From Rhizobium sp. NZLR1 (GTDB lineage Bacteria > Pseudomonadota > Alphaproteobacteria > Rhizobiales > Rhizobiaceae), in NCBI RefSeq assembly GCF_017357385.1, contig NZ_CP071632.1:1-62500 (forward strand): 62,500 bases of DNA. The letters are read 5' to 3'. Shown piece by piece: positions 42,066 to 51,869 of this stretch. The translations under genes and the position numbers were made by a program. The notes below the pieces were generated by a model. It did no database searches. It had not been told where the DNA came from and was given only the letters and a program-made list of their open reading frames with translations. Positions within the stretch are counted from its first letter, which is position 1. Every line of letters starts with the position of its first letter.

Positions 42066-42509
42066 ATGGCCAGCGACGCACTTTATATCGACGACAGAAT
42101 CACCATCGCCGGATGGGAGCTGACGGAACAGTTCGTTCTGGCGGGCGGTCCCGGCGGGCAAAATGTCAACAAGGTCTCGACCGCGGTCCAGCTGTTTTTC
42201 AATATCCCGAATTCGCCGTCCCTCAATGATCGTGTCAAAACCAATGCGGTCAAGCTTGCCGGCCGCCGCCTTTCGAAGGAAGGCGTGCTGATGATCGAGG
42301 CGAGCCGGTTTCGCAGCCAGGACCGCAACCGCGAGGATGCGCGCGACCGGCTGAAGGAATTGTTACTGGAGGCCGCCAAGCCGCCGCCGCCACCACGCAA
42401 GAAGACCAGGCCGACCAAGGGTTCGGTCGAGCGCCGCCTGAAGGAAAAATCCGGCCGTTCTGAAGTCAAGAAAATGCGTGGCCGCCCTGGCGGCAGCGGA
42501 GGCGAATGA
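42066..42509 (+). CDS. arfB: alternative ribosome-rescue factor ArfB
   Basis: Peptidyl-tRNA hydrolase that frees stalled ribosomes without tmRNA. The 147 aa protein has the release-factor GGQ loop in LAGGPGGQNVNKVST (GGQ at 30-32) and the long, Lys/Arg-rich C-terminal tail (KKTRPTKGSVERRLKEKS) that enters the empty mRNA channel, so it is an ArfB rather than a true release factor. The start ATG 42066 is the family-like one. alkB begins 1 bp after its stop. Confidence 0.93.
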   Translation: MASDALYIDDRITIAGWELTEQFVLAGGPGGQNVNKVSTAVQLFFNIPNSPSLNDRVKTNAVKLAGRRLSKEGVLMIEASRFRSQDRNREDARDRLKELLLEAAKPPPPPRKKTRPTKGSVERRLKEKSGRSEVKKMRGRPGGSGGE

Positions 42510-42510
42510 C

Positions 42511-43128
42511 ATGCCGGAGCTCTTGAGCGGCATTCGCCATCTCCCCGGCTACCTCGACCGGGCGCGTCAGGAGGCATTGGTCGAGGTAATCCGCACTATT
42601 GTCACTGAGGCGCCGCTTTATGTGCCCGTCATGCCCGGCACCGGCAAGCCGATGTCGGTGCGCATGACCAATTGCGGGCCGCTCGGCTGGGTGACCGACA
42701 AGGAGCGCGGCTATCGCTATCAGCCGACGCATCCGGCAACCGGCAGGCGCTGGCCTGACATGCCGCGGGAATTGCTTGATATCTGGAATGATGTTGCCGG
42801 CTACGACAAACCGCCCGAAGCCTGTCTGGTGAATTTTTACGCCGACGACGCGCGCATGGGCCTGCATCAGGATAAGGACGAGAGGGATCTGCAGGCGCCG
42901 GTTGTCTCGATCTCGCTCGGCAACAGCTGCCTCTTCCGCGTCGGCGGCCTCAACCGCAATGATCCTACGCTATCCTTCAAGCTTTCGAGCGGCGATCTGG
43001 TCGTTCTGGGCGGCGAGGGGAGACTTTGTTTCCACGGCGTCGACCGCATTCATCTGGCGACCTCGACGCTCTTGAAGAATGGCGGGCGCATCAATCTGAC
43101 GTTACGCCGCGTCAATCCCCCGAACTGA
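42511..43128 (+). CDS. alkB: alpha-ketoglutarate-dependent dioxygenase AlkB
   Basis: Fe(II)/2-oxoglutarate dioxygenase that reverses 1-methyladenine and 3-methylcytosine damage in DNA or RNA. The 205 aa protein has the iron ligands His119 and Asp121 in MGLHQDKDE and His175 in CFHGVDR, plus Arg193 and Arg199 in GRINLTLRR for 2-oxoglutarate; VNFY is also typical. It is coupled to arfB and has no ada or alkA gene nearby. Convergent with coaA, 21 bp away. Confidence 0.94.
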   Translation: MPELLSGIRHLPGYLDRARQEALVEVIRTIVTEAPLYVPVMPGTGKPMSVRMTNCGPLGWVTDKERGYRYQPTHPATGRRWPDMPRELLDIWNDVAGYDKPPEACLVNFYADDARMGLHQDKDERDLQAPVVSISLGNSCLFRVGGLNRNDPTLSFKLSSGDLVVLGGEGRLCFHGVDRIHLATSTLLKNGGRINLTLRRVNPPN

Positions 43129-43149
43129 CAATCAGCATAGGATCGCCTG

Positions 43150-44145
43150 CTATAGTTTCCGCAGCGCGACCTGCTCGATCAGATGATCCTTGCCCTTTTT
43201 CAGGATGAGATCGGCACGCGGCCGCGTCGGCAGGATGTTCTGCCGCAGGTTTTTCAGGTTGATATTCGCCCACAGATCCCCGGCGATTTCGAGCGCTTCC
43301 GCGTCGCTGATCGAGGCGTAGCGATGGAAATAGGAGTTCGGATCGCGGAAGGCGGTCTCGCGCAGCCGCATGAAACGTGCGACGTACCAGTTGTGGATCT
43401 GGTCTTCCGCGGCATCGATATAGATCGAGAAGTCGAAGAAGTCGGAGACCATCGGCACGATCTTGCCACCGGCCGGCAGGTCGCGCGATTGCAACACGTT
43501 GATGCCCTCGAAGATCAGGATGTCGGGCCGGTCGACAATTTTGTATTCGTCCGGCAGCACGTCGTAGACAAGGTGCGAATAGCTAGGCGCCTTCACATCC
43601 GGCTGTCCGGCCTTGATCGCCGAGAGAAAGCGCAGGATCGCCGCCGTGTCGTAACTCTCCGGAAAACCCTTGCGCTGCATCAGCTTTTTCCGCTGCAGCA
43701 CGGCGTTCGGATGGAGGAAGCCGTCGGTAGTAACGAGATCGACTTTGGGGCTGGAAGGCCAGCGCCCCAGGAGCTCCTTGAGGATACGGGCCGTGGTCGA
43801 TTTTCCCACGGCGACCGAGCCGGCGATGCCGATGACAAAGGGCGTCTTTGTCACATCGGACAGGCTGAGGAAGCGGTTGCGCTGTTCGAACAGCATCTGC
43901 GAAGATTCGACATGCGCCGACAGCAGTCGCGACAGCGACAGATAGATCCGCCGGACCTCGTCGAGATCGATCGGATCGCCCATCGAACGCAGCCGTTTGA
44001 CCTCGTCGCTGGTCAGCGTCAGCGGCGTATCGGCGCGGAATTTCGCCCATTGTTCGGAAGAGAAGAAGTGGTAGGGCGAATAGGAGTCCGACTGGAAATG
44101 ATCCAACGTTTCCGGCACCCCGATGATCTCAGTCGCGATACTCAT
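43150..44145 (-). CDS. coaA: pantothenate kinase (type I)
   Basis: First and controlling step of coenzyme A synthesis. The 331 aa protein is a type I (bacterial CoaA) enzyme: P-loop [17 protein letters not shown] near residue 105, [17 protein letters not shown], and IFEGINVLQ. It overlaps hisE by 4 bp at the end of the histidine operon, an arrangement with no metabolic logic beyond sharing a transcript. Confidence 0.96.
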   Translation of the reverse strand: MSIATEIIGVPETLDHFQSDSYSPYHFFSSEQWAKFRADTPLTLTSDEVKRLRSMGDPIDLDEVRRIYLSLSRLLSAHVESSQMLFEQRNRFLSLSDVTKTPFVIGIAGSVAVGKSTTARILKELLGRWPSSPKVDLVTTDGFLHPNAVLQRKKLMQRKGFPESYDTAAILRFLSAIKAGQPDVKAPSYSHLVYDVLPDEYKIVDRPDILIFEGINVLQSRDLPAGGKIVPMVSDFFDFSIYIDAAEDQIHNWYVARFMRLRETAFRDPNSYFHRYASISDAEALEIAGDLWANINLKNLRQNILPTRPRADLILKKGKDHLIEQVALRKL

Positions 44146-44465
44146 GAACTCTGCCGGCCGGCCTTTTCCTTGAGGCCGGACTGCGCGGTTCGGCGCTCGA
44201 GTTCGGCCATGACATTCTCTAACGGTATTTCAGCAATCTTCAATACGACCAATAGGTGATAGAGCACATCGGCGGCTTCATAGGTCAGATTATCGCGGTC
44301 GCCGGTCACCGCCGCCATCACGGCTTCGATCGCCTCCTCGCCGAGCTTCTTTGCCGCTTTCGGCTGACCGGCGGCCACGAGCTTCGCTGTCCAGGATTGC
44401 TCTGGCGAGGCTTTCGACCGTTCTGCGACGATGCTTTCGAGATCGGAAAGAGAAAATCCGCTCAT
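44142..44465 (-). CDS. hisE: phosphoribosyl-ATP pyrophosphatase
   Basis: Second step of histidine synthesis, hydrolysing PR-ATP to PR-AMP. The 107 aa all-helical MazG-like protein has the metal motif [13 protein letters not shown] and [11 protein letters not shown]. Start 44465 (MSGFSLSDL) is family-like; the frame upstream is shadow of hisF. It is separate from HisI here, as is usual in alphaproteobacteria. Confidence 0.95.
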   Translation of the reverse strand: MSGFSLSDLESIVAERSKASPEQSWTAKLVAAGQPKAAKKLGEEAIEAVMAAVTGDRDNLTYEAADVLYHLLVVLKIAEIPLENVMAELERRTAQSGLKEKAGRQSS

Positions 44466-44482
44466 AGGTCCGCTTTCAAGGT

Positions 44483-45271
44483 TCAGTCCAGACGCATGTC
44501 GATGCCGCACTTCGACATATAGTGTTTCGCCTCGCCGACGGTATAGGTACCGAAGTGGAAGATCGAGGCGGCGAGCACCGCGTTGGCATGGCCTTCCTTC
44601 ACCCCGGCGACGAGATCGTCGAGGTCGCCGACGCCGCCCGACGCGATGACCGGCACACGCACCGCATCGGCGATCGCCCGCGTCAGTTCCAGATCGTAGC
44701 CGACCTTGGTGCCGTCGCGGTCCATCGAGGTGACCAACAACTCGCCGGCGCCGCGCTCTACCATCTTCTGGGCGAATTCGACGGCGTCGAGGCCGGTCGC
44801 GTTGCGGCCGCCATGCGTATAGATCTCCCAGGCGCTGAGATTGTCGCCGCCGACCGCGCGTGTGCGCCTGCGCTTGGCGTCGATCGAAACGACGATGCAT
44901 TGGTCGCCGAACTTGTCGGCCGCTTCAGCGACGAAGTCGGGATTGCTGACCGCTGCCGAATTGATCGAGACCTTGTCGGCGCCGCACAGCAAGAGCTTGC
45001 GGATATCAGCGATGGTGCGCACCCCGCCGCCGACTGTCAGCGGCATGAAGCATTGGTCGGCTGTGCGCGACACGACATCGAAGATCGTCTCGCGATTGTC
45101 CGAGGACGCAGTGATGTCGAGAAAGCAAAGTTCATCGGCGCCGGCCGCATCATAGGCCTTCGCCGCTTCGACCGGATCGCCGGCATCAACGAGATTGAGA
45201 AAGTTGACGCCCTTGACGACGCGGCCGTCCTTGACGTCGAGGCAGGGAATGACACGGGCTTTAAGGGTCAT
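44483..45271 (-). CDS. hisF: imidazole glycerol phosphate synthase subunit HisF
   Basis: Cyclase subunit that uses ammonia from HisH to close the imidazole ring, releasing IGP and AICAR. The 262 aa TIM barrel has catalytic Asp11 in [14 protein letters not shown] and the second catalytic Asp in VVSIDAKRR. It abuts hisA (its start is adjacent to the hisA stop). Confidence 0.97.
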   Translation of the reverse strand: MTLKARVIPCLDVKDGRVVKGVNFLNLVDAGDPVEAAKAYDAAGADELCFLDITASSDNRETIFDVVSRTADQCFMPLTVGGGVRTIADIRKLLLCGADKVSINSAAVSNPDFVAEAADKFGDQCIVVSIDAKRRRTRAVGGDNLSAWEIYTHGGRNATGLDAVEFAQKMVERGAGELLVTSMDRDGTKVGYDLELTRAIADAVRVPVIASGGVGDLDDLVAGVKEGHANAVLAASIFHFGTYTVGEAKHYMSKCGIDMRLD

Positions 45272-46018
45272 TTACGCGGTCTCCTTTGCCCTGTTCACCC
45301 GGATCAGCGCCAGGGCTTCCTTGGGATCGATACGGCCGTCATAAAGCGCCCGGCCGGAAATCGCCCCCTCGAGCTTGTGCGCATCGGGCTGCAACATGCG
45401 TCTGACATCATCGAGAGAGGCAAGGCCGCCGGAGGCGATGACGGGAATGGAGACGGCGTCGGCAAGTTCCAGCGTCGAGGTCCAGTTGATGCCGGCAAGG
45501 ATGCCGTCTCGGTCGATATCTGTGTAGATGATCGCGGCGACGCCGGCGCCCTCGAATTTCCTCGCGAGCTCGATGATCCCGAGTTCGGAAGCCTCCGCCC
45601 AGCCCTCGACGGCGACCTTGCCGCCCTTGGCATCGATGCCGACGGCGACATGGCCCGGGAATTTCCGGCAGGCCTCGATGACCAGATCAGGATTTCTGAC
45701 CGCGACGGTGCCGAGAATGACGCGCCGCAGCCCGCGCGACAGCCACGCTTCGATATGATCGAGGGTGCGGATGCCGCCGCCGAGCTGCACCGGATTTTTC
45801 GTCGCCTTCAGGATCGCCTCCACGGCGTCGCCATTGGCCGAATGCCCCGCAAAGGCGCCGTCGAGATCGACCACGTGCAACCATTCGAACCCCTGGTCTT
45901 CGAAGGATCTCGCCTGGGCGGCCGGATCGGTGTTGTAGACCGTCGCCTGCTGCATGTCGCCGAGCTTCAGGCGGACGCATTGGCCGCCCTTCAGGTCGAT
46001 CGCGGGAAAAAGGATCAT
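45272..46018 (-). CDS. hisA: ProFAR isomerase
   Basis: Amadori isomerisation of ProFAR to PRFAR. The 248 aa TIM barrel begins [16 protein letters not shown] (catalytic Asp8) and has IYTDIDRDG (second Asp) and [11 protein letters not shown]. Directly upstream of hisF and 6 bp downstream of an unknown membrane protein gene. Confidence 0.97.
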   Translation of the reverse strand: MILFPAIDLKGGQCVRLKLGDMQQATVYNTDPAAQARSFEDQGFEWLHVVDLDGAFAGHSANGDAVEAILKATKNPVQLGGGIRTLDHIEAWLSRGLRRVILGTVAVRNPDLVIEACRKFPGHVAVGIDAKGGKVAVEGWAEASELGIIELARKFEGAGVAAIIYTDIDRDGILAGINWTSTLELADAVSIPVIASGGLASLDDVRRMLQPDAHKLEGAISGRALYDGRIDPKEALALIRVNRAKETA

Positions 46019-46024
46019 GTCGTC

Positions 46025-46582
46025 TTACGTCCGTAGAGTGGTCGGTATCATCAGCGCATTCCACGCATCTACGATATCCGAGTGGAAAAAGACAGCGGCA
46101 AAGGTGGCCGCGCCGAAAAGCAGAAGCAGCAGCAGGGCGACGACAAAGCCGGCACGGACCTGGCGCCAGAAGCCGAGGCGCCGCTTCATCGATTTTTCGA
46201 TGTCACGCATCTTTCGCAGCGCATCATTGTTGACGGCGGCCAGCCGGATCTCCGGTTCCATCGCCTCCACATAGGTTTCGGCATAGCTCGAAAGGATCTG
46301 CGAGGCCCGGTCGCGCAGCGTATTGCGCAAGTCGGTCGAGAGATAATTGCTGGTGACGGCGGCAAGCTCGGCTTCATTGGGCGAACGGCCGGCGTTGCGC
46401 TTGCGATGGCTGACAACGAAATCACGCTTCTGTCGCTCGTAGAGGGCGTAGGCTAGCAGGCCAATCAGATCGTCCTCGCCTTCGATATAGAATTCCAGCA
46501 CGGCTTCTGCGATGTCGCCGGCGTTGATCCCATTGGCGCGCAGCTGCGAATTTTCGTTGCCGGCAAGGAATTCGTGGGTCAT
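46025..46582 (-). CDS. unknown membrane-anchored protein in the his operon
   Basis: Not recognised. The 185 aa protein has a soluble, mostly helical N-terminal region (1-140) with many charged residues and one strong membrane segment near the C-terminus (about 144-166), preceded by basic KRRLGFWRQVR. This suggests a cytoplasmic domain anchored by its tail. It overlaps the small gene upstream by 4 bp (ATGA) and is 6 bp from hisA, so translation is coupled and it is probably a real gene. No enzymatic motif was seen. Confidence 0.75.
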   Translation of the reverse strand: MTHEFLAGNENSQLRANGINAGDIAEAVLEFYIEGEDDLIGLLAYALYERQKRDFVVSHRKRNAGRSPNEAELAAVTSNYLSTDLRNTLRDRASQILSSYAETYVEAMEPEIRLAAVNNDALRKMRDIEKSMKRRLGFWRQVRAGFVVALLLLLLFGAATFAAVFFHSDIVDAWNALMIPTTLRT

Positions 46583-46761
46583 TGGTCCAGCCTTTCTTTC
46601 AGCGCCTTGGTCGCATTGGAAAGCGCCTTCCTGTGGAGGGCCTCATCGACACGGCGAATGATCGTGCCGCCCGGAAGCTTGATATCAGAAAAGGCAGGCA
46701 GGCCCTCTCTGGAAGGCCGCAACGTGTAGATTACCTTGCCTGATTTCCGCGACACCGGCAT
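46579..46761 (-). CDS. small unknown protein in the his operon (60 aa)
   Basis: Not recognised. A 60 aa basic protein beginning MPVSRKSGKVIYTLRPS. The ATG at 46761 is chosen because AGGAG lies 8 bp upstream; a GTG at 46770 would overlap that site. Its stop overlaps the start of the next unknown gene by 4 bp, which supports both being real and functioning together. Confidence 0.65.
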   Translation of the reverse strand: MPVSRKSGKVIYTLRPSREGLPAFSDIKLPGGTIIRRVDEALHRKALSNATKALKERLDQ

Positions 46762-46813
46762 CGAGCGCACTCCTGTCCCGCCGTTTCCTTAAAGGGGAAA
46801 TAAGGCGGAGGTA

Positions 46814-47464
46814 TCACGGATTCCAGCGCAGGAAATTCGTGATCAGCGCCAGCCCGAGCTTCTGGCTCTTTTCAGGGTGAAACTGGGCGCCCACCATGTT
46901 GTCGCGCCCGACGACGGCGGTCATTGCACCACCATAGTCAACGGTCGCGATGACGTCGTCGTCGTTTTCGGCGGCAAGCTGGTAGGAGTGCACGAAATAG
47001 GCATGCAGTCCCTCCGGGCCGGTCGCGATACCATCAAAGAGGGGATGGTCGCGCTTCAGGTCGAGCGTGTTCCAGCCGATCTGCGGGATCTTCAGTTGAG
47101 GATCATCAGGCGTCATCCCGACGACGTCGCCGGCAATCCAGTTAAAACCATCCGTCACGGTCTTCTCGAGGCCGCGCGAGGACATCAGCTGCATGCCGAC
47201 GCAGATGCCGAGGAACGGCCGTGCCCTCTTCTCGACAGCCTCGATCAACACCTCGGCCATTCCAGGCACCGCATCGAGGCCGCGCCGGCAATCGGCATAA
47301 GCGCCGACACCGGGAAGCACGATACGATCGGCCGCGGCAACATCCTCTGCCCTGTCGGTGAGATCGATATGCGCATCGATGCCTGCCTCGCGGGCGGCCC
47401 GCTCGAAAGCCTTGGTCGCCGAGCGAAGGTTACCGGAGCCGTAGTCGATAATCGCGACGCGCAT
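46814..47464 (-). CDS. hisH: imidazole glycerol phosphate synthase subunit HisH
   Basis: Class I glutamine amidotransferase that supplies ammonia to HisF. The 216 aa protein shows [11 protein letters not shown], the oxyanion segment LPGVGAY, the nucleophile Cys88 in [11 protein letters not shown], and the His-Glu pair in GAQFHPEKS. Two unknown genes separate it from hisA. Confidence 0.97.
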   Translation of the reverse strand: MRVAIIDYGSGNLRSATKAFERAAREAGIDAHIDLTDRAEDVAAADRIVLPGVGAYADCRRGLDAVPGMAEVLIEAVEKRARPFLGICVGMQLMSSRGLEKTVTDGFNWIAGDVVGMTPDDPQLKIPQIGWNTLDLKRDHPLFDGIATGPEGLHAYFVHSYQLAAENDDDVIATVDYGGAMTAVVGRDNMVGAQFHPEKSQKLGLALITNFLRWNP

Positions 47465-47466
47465 CG

Positions 47467-47952
47467 TCAGCGTCCTCCATCAAAACCAAAAAGACCAAGC
47501 GATGTGGCATGACCGGGCGGGCGGTTTGGCCGGGTCTTGTTGTCCCAGTCCGGTGTCACTGCGTCATCGCTATTCGCGGTGGCCTCCCTGTCCGAAAAAT
47601 AGACCTGCTCGGCAATGCCGATCGTATCGGCTGCTATGAGTGCGTCTTCGTTCCAGCCTTTGGCGGCGAGGTTGCGGATACGCAAATTCTGGCCCTCGAG
47701 CCCGACCAGCACATTCACACCTAGCATGATGGCCGCTCCCGCCAGCCCGAGACCCGGCTCTTCCATCAGCGCACCACCGAGGCCCTGCAGCAGAAAGGCC
47801 GCGGCCGCAGGCAGCCAAAGCCGATGGGCCAGCAGCCACAGCCAGGGAAAGAGAAAGCCGAGCAGCGTGAAGCCGTCGCGGATGGTTCGCGTCTCGTTGA
47901 CCGCGGCGCTCGTGCTGCCGGGTGGTGTCAGGAAAATATAGCTTGATGTCAT
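47467..47952 (-). CDS. DUF2628 membrane protein
   Basis: The 161 aa protein has three hydrophobic segments (about 28-46, 48-63 and 67-88) and a charged Asp/Arg-rich tail. The [19 protein letters not shown] opening matches DUF2628, proteins of unknown function found beside hisH in rhizobia. Two bp from hisH and 22 bp after hisB. No link to histidine synthesis is known. Confidence 0.8.
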   Translation of the reverse strand: MTSSYIFLTPPGSTSAAVNETRTIRDGFTLLGFLFPWLWLLAHRLWLPAAAAFLLQGLGGALMEEPGLGLAGAAIMLGVNVLVGLEGQNLRIRNLAAKGWNEDALIAADTIGIAEQVYFSDREATANSDDAVTPDWDNKTRPNRPPGHATSLGLFGFDGGR

Positions 47953-47974
47953 TGTCGCCGCTCCCTTGAAGGGC

Positions 47975-48583
47975 TCAGACGAGCGTGCCCTTGGTCGAGG
48001 GAACACGGCCCGCCTGTCTCGGATCGATCTCTGTCGCCGTGCGCAATGCGCGGGCAACGGCCTTGAAGCATGTCTCGGCAATATGGTGGTTGTTGGCGCC
48101 ATAATGATTGAGAATATGCAAGGTGATGCCGGCATTCTGGGCAAGCGCCTGGAAGAATTCGCGAACGAGTTCGGTGTCGAACGTGCCGATCTTCGGCGCG
48201 CTGAACGCAACGTTCCAGACGAGGAACGGCCGGCCGGAAAGATCGACCGCGGCCTTGGTCATCGTCTCGTCCATGGCGAGATCGATCGAAGCGTAGCGCG
48301 TGATGCCGCGCCTGTCGCCGAGCGCCTTGGAGATCGCCTGGCCGATGGCGATGCCGGTATCCTCGACCGTGTGGTGGTCGTCGATATGCAGGTCGCCCTT
48401 GGCCTCGATCTCCATATCGATGAGGGAATGCCGCGACAGCTGGTCGAGCATATGGTCGAAGAAGCCGACGCCGGTCGAAATCTTCGATTTGCCGGTGCCG
48501 TCGAGATTGACGGAGACGGAAATCGAGGTTTCGTTGGTCTTGCGGGAAACGCTGCCCGTACGGCTTGCTGCGGTCTCGGCCAT
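47975..48583 (-). CDS. hisB: imidazoleglycerol-phosphate dehydratase
   Basis: Mn-dependent dehydration of IGP to imidazole acetol-phosphate. The 202 aa protein is the single-domain dehydratase, without the phosphatase domain of E. coli HisB. Metal motifs [16 protein letters not shown] and [16 protein letters not shown] (paired DHH/NHH) are complete. Start 48583 has GGAGG 7-8 bp upstream. First gene of the his operon, divergent from hslV. Confidence 0.97.
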   Translation of the reverse strand: MAETAASRTGSVSRKTNETSISVSVNLDGTGKSKISTGVGFFDHMLDQLSRHSLIDMEIEAKGDLHIDDHHTVEDTGIAIGQAISKALGDRRGITRYASIDLAMDETMTKAAVDLSGRPFLVWNVAFSAPKIGTFDTELVREFFQALAQNAGITLHILNHYGANNHHIAETCFKAVARALRTATEIDPRQAGRVPSTKGTLV

Positions 48584-48667
48584 ATGGCCCTCCATCGGAA
48601 TAAGGCCGTTCCTTATCAGGCGCATCGGCAAATATCCAGAAGCCGGGCAAGAGAAAAGCCGGCCCAT

Positions 48668-48695
48668 TTGCAAACGGCGCCGGCCCTCTTACATA
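48668..48695 (+). promoter_or_regulatory. candidate promoter for hslVU
   Basis: TTGCAA (48668-48673), 16-bp spacer, TACATA (48690-48695) in the 176-bp hisB-hslV divergent gap, about 65 bp before hslV. A heat-shock sigma-32 site would be expected for hslVU but was not clearly recognised. Low confidence. Confidence 0.25.
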
Positions 48696-48759
48696 GGGCT
48701 CAACAGGGCCAATGTGTGGTCTCGCGTAAACGCCCGCGTCGTGGGCAGACAGGTGTTTG

Positions 48760-49287
48760 ATGACAACGATCATTACAGTTCGAAAAGGCGGCAAGGTGGT
48801 GATGGCCGGCGACGGCCAGGTGAGCCTCGGCCAGACCGTCATGAAGGGCAATGCCCGCAAGGTGCGCCGCATCGGCAAGGGTGAAGTCGTCGCCGGTTTC
48901 GCCGGCGCCACTGCCGATGCCTTTACCCTGCTCGAAAGGCTTGAAAAGAAGCTGGAGCAATATCCCGGTCAGCTGATGCGTGCCGCCGTCGAGCTTGCCA
49001 AAGACTGGCGCACCGACAAATACCTGCGTAATCTCGAAGCCATGATGCTCGTCGCCGACAAGTCGATCACGCTGGCGATCACCGGCAATGGCGACGTGCT
49101 CGAGCCCGAGCATGGCACGACGGCGATCGGCTCGGGCGGCAATTTTGCCTTAGCCGCCGCCCGCGCGCTGATGGATACCGACAAATCGGCCGAAGAGATC
49201 GCGCGCCGCGCTCTCGAAATCGCCGCCGACATCTGCGTCTACACCAACCACAATATCGTGGTCGAATCGCTGGATGTCGAAGGCTGA
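48760..49287 (+). CDS. hslV: ATP-dependent protease peptidase subunit HslV
   Basis: Threonine peptidase of the HslUV (ClpYQ) protease. The 175 aa protein starts [20 protein letters not shown]; after Met removal the catalytic Thr1 is exposed, as in the family. A TTG codon just before ATG 48760 is not needed. [14 protein letters not shown] is conserved. Precedes hslU by 90 bp. Confidence 0.96.
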   Translation: MTTIITVRKGGKVVMAGDGQVSLGQTVMKGNARKVRRIGKGEVVAGFAGATADAFTLLERLEKKLEQYPGQLMRAAVELAKDWRTDKYLRNLEAMMLVADKSITLAITGNGDVLEPEHGTTAIGSGGNFALAAARALMDTDKSAEEIARRALEIAADICVYTNHNIVVESLDVEG

Positions 49288-49377
49288 ACCTCGGGCCTTG
49301 CGGCCGCTGCGGCGGCGAGCAAAGACGAATTACGGCCGGGTGCTGATGGCCCCGGACCGCCAGGAGAATGACACGCA

Positions 49378-50685
49378 ATGACGACTTTTTCCCCCCGCGA
49401 GATCGTTTCCGAACTCGACCGCTACATTATCGGCCAGCATGACGCCAAACGCGCCGTCGCGATTGCGCTTCGCAACCGCTGGCGTCGCCAGCAGTTGGAC
49501 CCCAGCCTTCGCGACGAAGTCATGCCGAAGAACATCCTGATGATCGGCCCGACCGGTGTCGGCAAGACCGAGATCTCCCGCCGCCTGGCAAAACTCGCCG
49601 GCGCGCCCTTCATCAAGGTGGAAGCCACCAAATTCACCGAAGTCGGTTATGTCGGCCGCGATGTCGAGCAGATCATCCGCGATCTTGTCGAGGTCGGTAT
49701 CGGCCTGGTGCGCGAGAAGAAGCGGACCGAGGTCCAGGCCAAGGCCCACGTCAGCGCCGAGGAGCGTGTTCTCGATGCGCTGGTCGGCACCACCGCCTCG
49801 CCCGCCACCCGCGAAAACTTCCGCAAGAAGCTGAGGGATGGCGAACTCGACGACAAGGAAATCGATATCGAGGTGGCCGATGCCGGTTCCGGCATGGGTG
49901 GCTTCGAAATACCCGGCATGCCGGGCGCCAATATCGGCGTGCTCAACCTGTCGGAAATGTTCGGCAAAGCCATGGGCGGACGCACCAAGAAGGTCCGCAC
50001 CACGGTCAAGGCCTCCTACAGCGACCTGATCCGCGACGAATCCGACAAGCTGATCGACAATGAGGTGATCCAGCGCGAGGCCGTTCGCTCCACCGAGAAT
50101 GACGGTATCGTCTTCCTCGACGAAATCGACAAGATCGCCGCCCGTGACGGCGGCATGGGCGCCGGCGTTTCGCGCGAAGGCGTTCAGCGCGACCTCTTGC
50201 CGCTCGTCGAAGGCACGACGGTCTCGACCAAATATGGGCCGGTGAAGACGGATCATATCCTCTTCATCGCCTCCGGCGCCTTCCATGTCTCCAAACCCTC
50301 GGATCTTTTGCCGGAACTGCAGGGTCGCTTGCCGATCCGTGTCGAATTGCGTCCTTTGAACAAGGAGGATTTCCGCCGAATCTTGACCGAGACGGAAGCA
50401 AGCCTCATCCGCCAGTATCGTGCGCTGATGGAAACCGAAAGCCTGAGCCTCGAATTCACTGATGACGCGATCGATGCGCTTGCCGATGTCGCCGTGCATC
50501 TGAACTCCTCCGTCGAAAACATCGGCGCCCGCCGTCTGCAGACGGTGATGGAGCGGGTGCTGGACGAGATCTCCTACAACGCGCCGGACCGGGGCGGAAC
50601 GGCCGTGACGATCGATGCCGCCTATGTGCGCGAACATGTCGGCGATCTCGCGCAGAATACCGATCTCTCGCGCTTCATTCTGTGA
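49378..50685 (+). CDS. hslU: ATP-dependent protease ATPase subunit HslU
   Basis: AAA+ unfoldase that feeds HslV. The 435 aa protein has Walker [11 protein letters not shown], the pore-adjacent [18 protein letters not shown], the family I-domain (about 110-245), Walker [12 protein letters not shown], and the C-terminal sensor and tail LSRFIL that inserts into HslV. ATG 49378 has CAGGAGA about 10 bp upstream. Ends before a hairpin at 50754. Confidence 0.97.
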   Translation: MTTFSPREIVSELDRYIIGQHDAKRAVAIALRNRWRRQQLDPSLRDEVMPKNILMIGPTGVGKTEISRRLAKLAGAPFIKVEATKFTEVGYVGRDVEQIIRDLVEVGIGLVREKKRTEVQAKAHVSAEERVLDALVGTTASPATRENFRKKLRDGELDDKEIDIEVADAGSGMGGFEIPGMPGANIGVLNLSEMFGKAMGGRTKKVRTTVKASYSDLIRDESDKLIDNEVIQREAVRSTENDGIVFLDEIDKIAARDGGMGAGVSREGVQRDLLPLVEGTTVSTKYGPVKTDHILFIASGAFHVSKPSDLLPELQGRLPIRVELRPLNKEDFRRILTETEASLIRQYRALMETESLSLEFTDDAIDALADVAVHLNSSVENIGARRLQTVMERVLDEISYNAPDRGGTAVTIDAAYVREHVGDLAQNTDLSRFIL

Positions 50686-50753
50686 TATCGGCGCACCGGT
50701 CCATGTCTTTCCCGATGTGAATGCCGGATTGTGACGAACTCCACTCTCGACAG

Positions 50754-50790
50754 CGGGCCTTTTACTTTTTAGTGAAGGCCCGTTTGTTTT
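50754..50790 (+). terminator. likely terminator after hslU
   Basis: Imperfect stem CGGGCCTT(TT)ACT / AGTGAAGGCCCG with a T-rich loop, followed by TTTGTTTT. About 70 bp after the hslU stop. Confidence 0.65.
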
Positions 50791-50874
50791 CCGCTGCGGC
50801 TTTATTCGGCCAAGATTCTGGTCCAGTCAGCCGCATCGCAAACAGGACGATGGAACCGGACGGGATAGCGGATC

Positions 50875-51822
50875 GTGCGACGCCTTTTGACAAGCCTTTT
50901 GATTGCCGTTGCCTTGGTGAATTCGGCGCCCGCCTTCGCAATGCAGACGGTGCCGGCCGGCAACCGCCATGCCGAGCAGCCGGATATTCCGGGCGCGTCC
51001 GTCAGGCGCACCAAGGGAACCAAGAGCAGCTTCGATCTGAAGTATGAAAAGGTCCACGAGCTCCTGGCCACCGATCGCGAGCTGATGGGCAAGATCCGCA
51101 AGGTCTCCAGCGCTTACGGCATCAATCCCATCCATGTCGTCGGCGCGATCGTTGGCGAACACACTTATAATGTCGACGCCTACGACCGGCTGCAGTCCTA
51201 TTATGTCAAGGCTGCTTCTTACGCTGGAGAAAGCTTCCGCTTCGCTTATGACGGCGAAAACATCGACGACTTCGTGGTGCGGCCGCAATTTGCCGAGTGC
51301 AAAGGCAAGAGCGATTCCTACACGCTGTGGTCCTGCCGCGAAGATGTCTGGGAAAGTGATTTTCGCGGCAAGACCGTGGGTGGCAAGAGCTTTCCCGACA
51401 ACCGCTTCAGCGCGGTCTTCTTCCAGCCCTTCTACGCCGGTCAGACCTTCGGCCTCGGCCAGGTCAATCCGTTGACGGCGCTGATGCTCTCCGATCTCGT
51501 GGCCCGTGTCTCCGGTTATCCGAAGCTGAACGAGAAGAATGCCGGCGCCGTCTACAAGTCCATCATGGATCCCGATATCTCGCTCGCCTTTGTCGCCGCC
51601 TCGATCCGCCGGTCGATCGACGATTACAAGGAGATCGCCGGCATGGACATCTCGGGCAATCCCGGCCTGACCGCGACGCTTTATAATGTCGGCAACTCGC
51701 GCCAGCGCGCCGCAGCCCTTGCCGCGAAAAACCGCTCCGCCGGCGCGACCGTCTGGCCGGAGGAGAATTATTACGGCTGGCTGATCAACGACAAGCTGGA
51801 CGAACTCAAGGGCCTGCTCTAG
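50875..51822 (+). CDS. DUF1402 exported protein, lytic-transglycosylase-like
   Basis: The 315 aa protein has a Sec signal peptide (residues 1-22, cleavage after AFA) that supports the GTG start at 50875. It matches DUF1402, found in rhizobia, with unknown function. Three segments resemble the SLT/lysozyme fold: VVGAIVGEHTYN with Glu95 at the place of the catalytic acid, TFGLGQVNPLTAL (191-203) like the GLMQ...P.TA motif, and TATLYNVGN (266-274) like the AYNAG motif. A periplasmic cell-wall role is inferred, not shown. Confidence 0.8.
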   Translation: MRRLLTSLLIAVALVNSAPAFAMQTVPAGNRHAEQPDIPGASVRRTKGTKSSFDLKYEKVHELLATDRELMGKIRKVSSAYGINPIHVVGAIVGEHTYNVDAYDRLQSYYVKAASYAGESFRFAYDGENIDDFVVRPQFAECKGKSDSYTLWSCREDVWESDFRGKTVGGKSFPDNRFSAVFFQPFYAGQTFGLGQVNPLTALMLSDLVARVSGYPKLNEKNAGAVYKSIMDPDISLAFVAASIRRSIDDYKEIAGMDISGNPGLTATLYNVGNSRQRAAALAAKNRSAGATVWPEENYYGWLINDKLDELKGLL

Positions 51823-51869
51823 CTTCACGCCTGACGGGAAGCGTAGATTTTCCCCGAAAGGCTTTTCCG

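Noticed and set aside
44522..46036. 504-codon plus-strand frame across hisF and hisA
   Set aside because: Antisense to two well-supported enzymes; no domain recognised.
49330..50637. 435-codon minus-strand frame opposite hslU
   Set aside because: Mirror of HslU coding strand; no family features.
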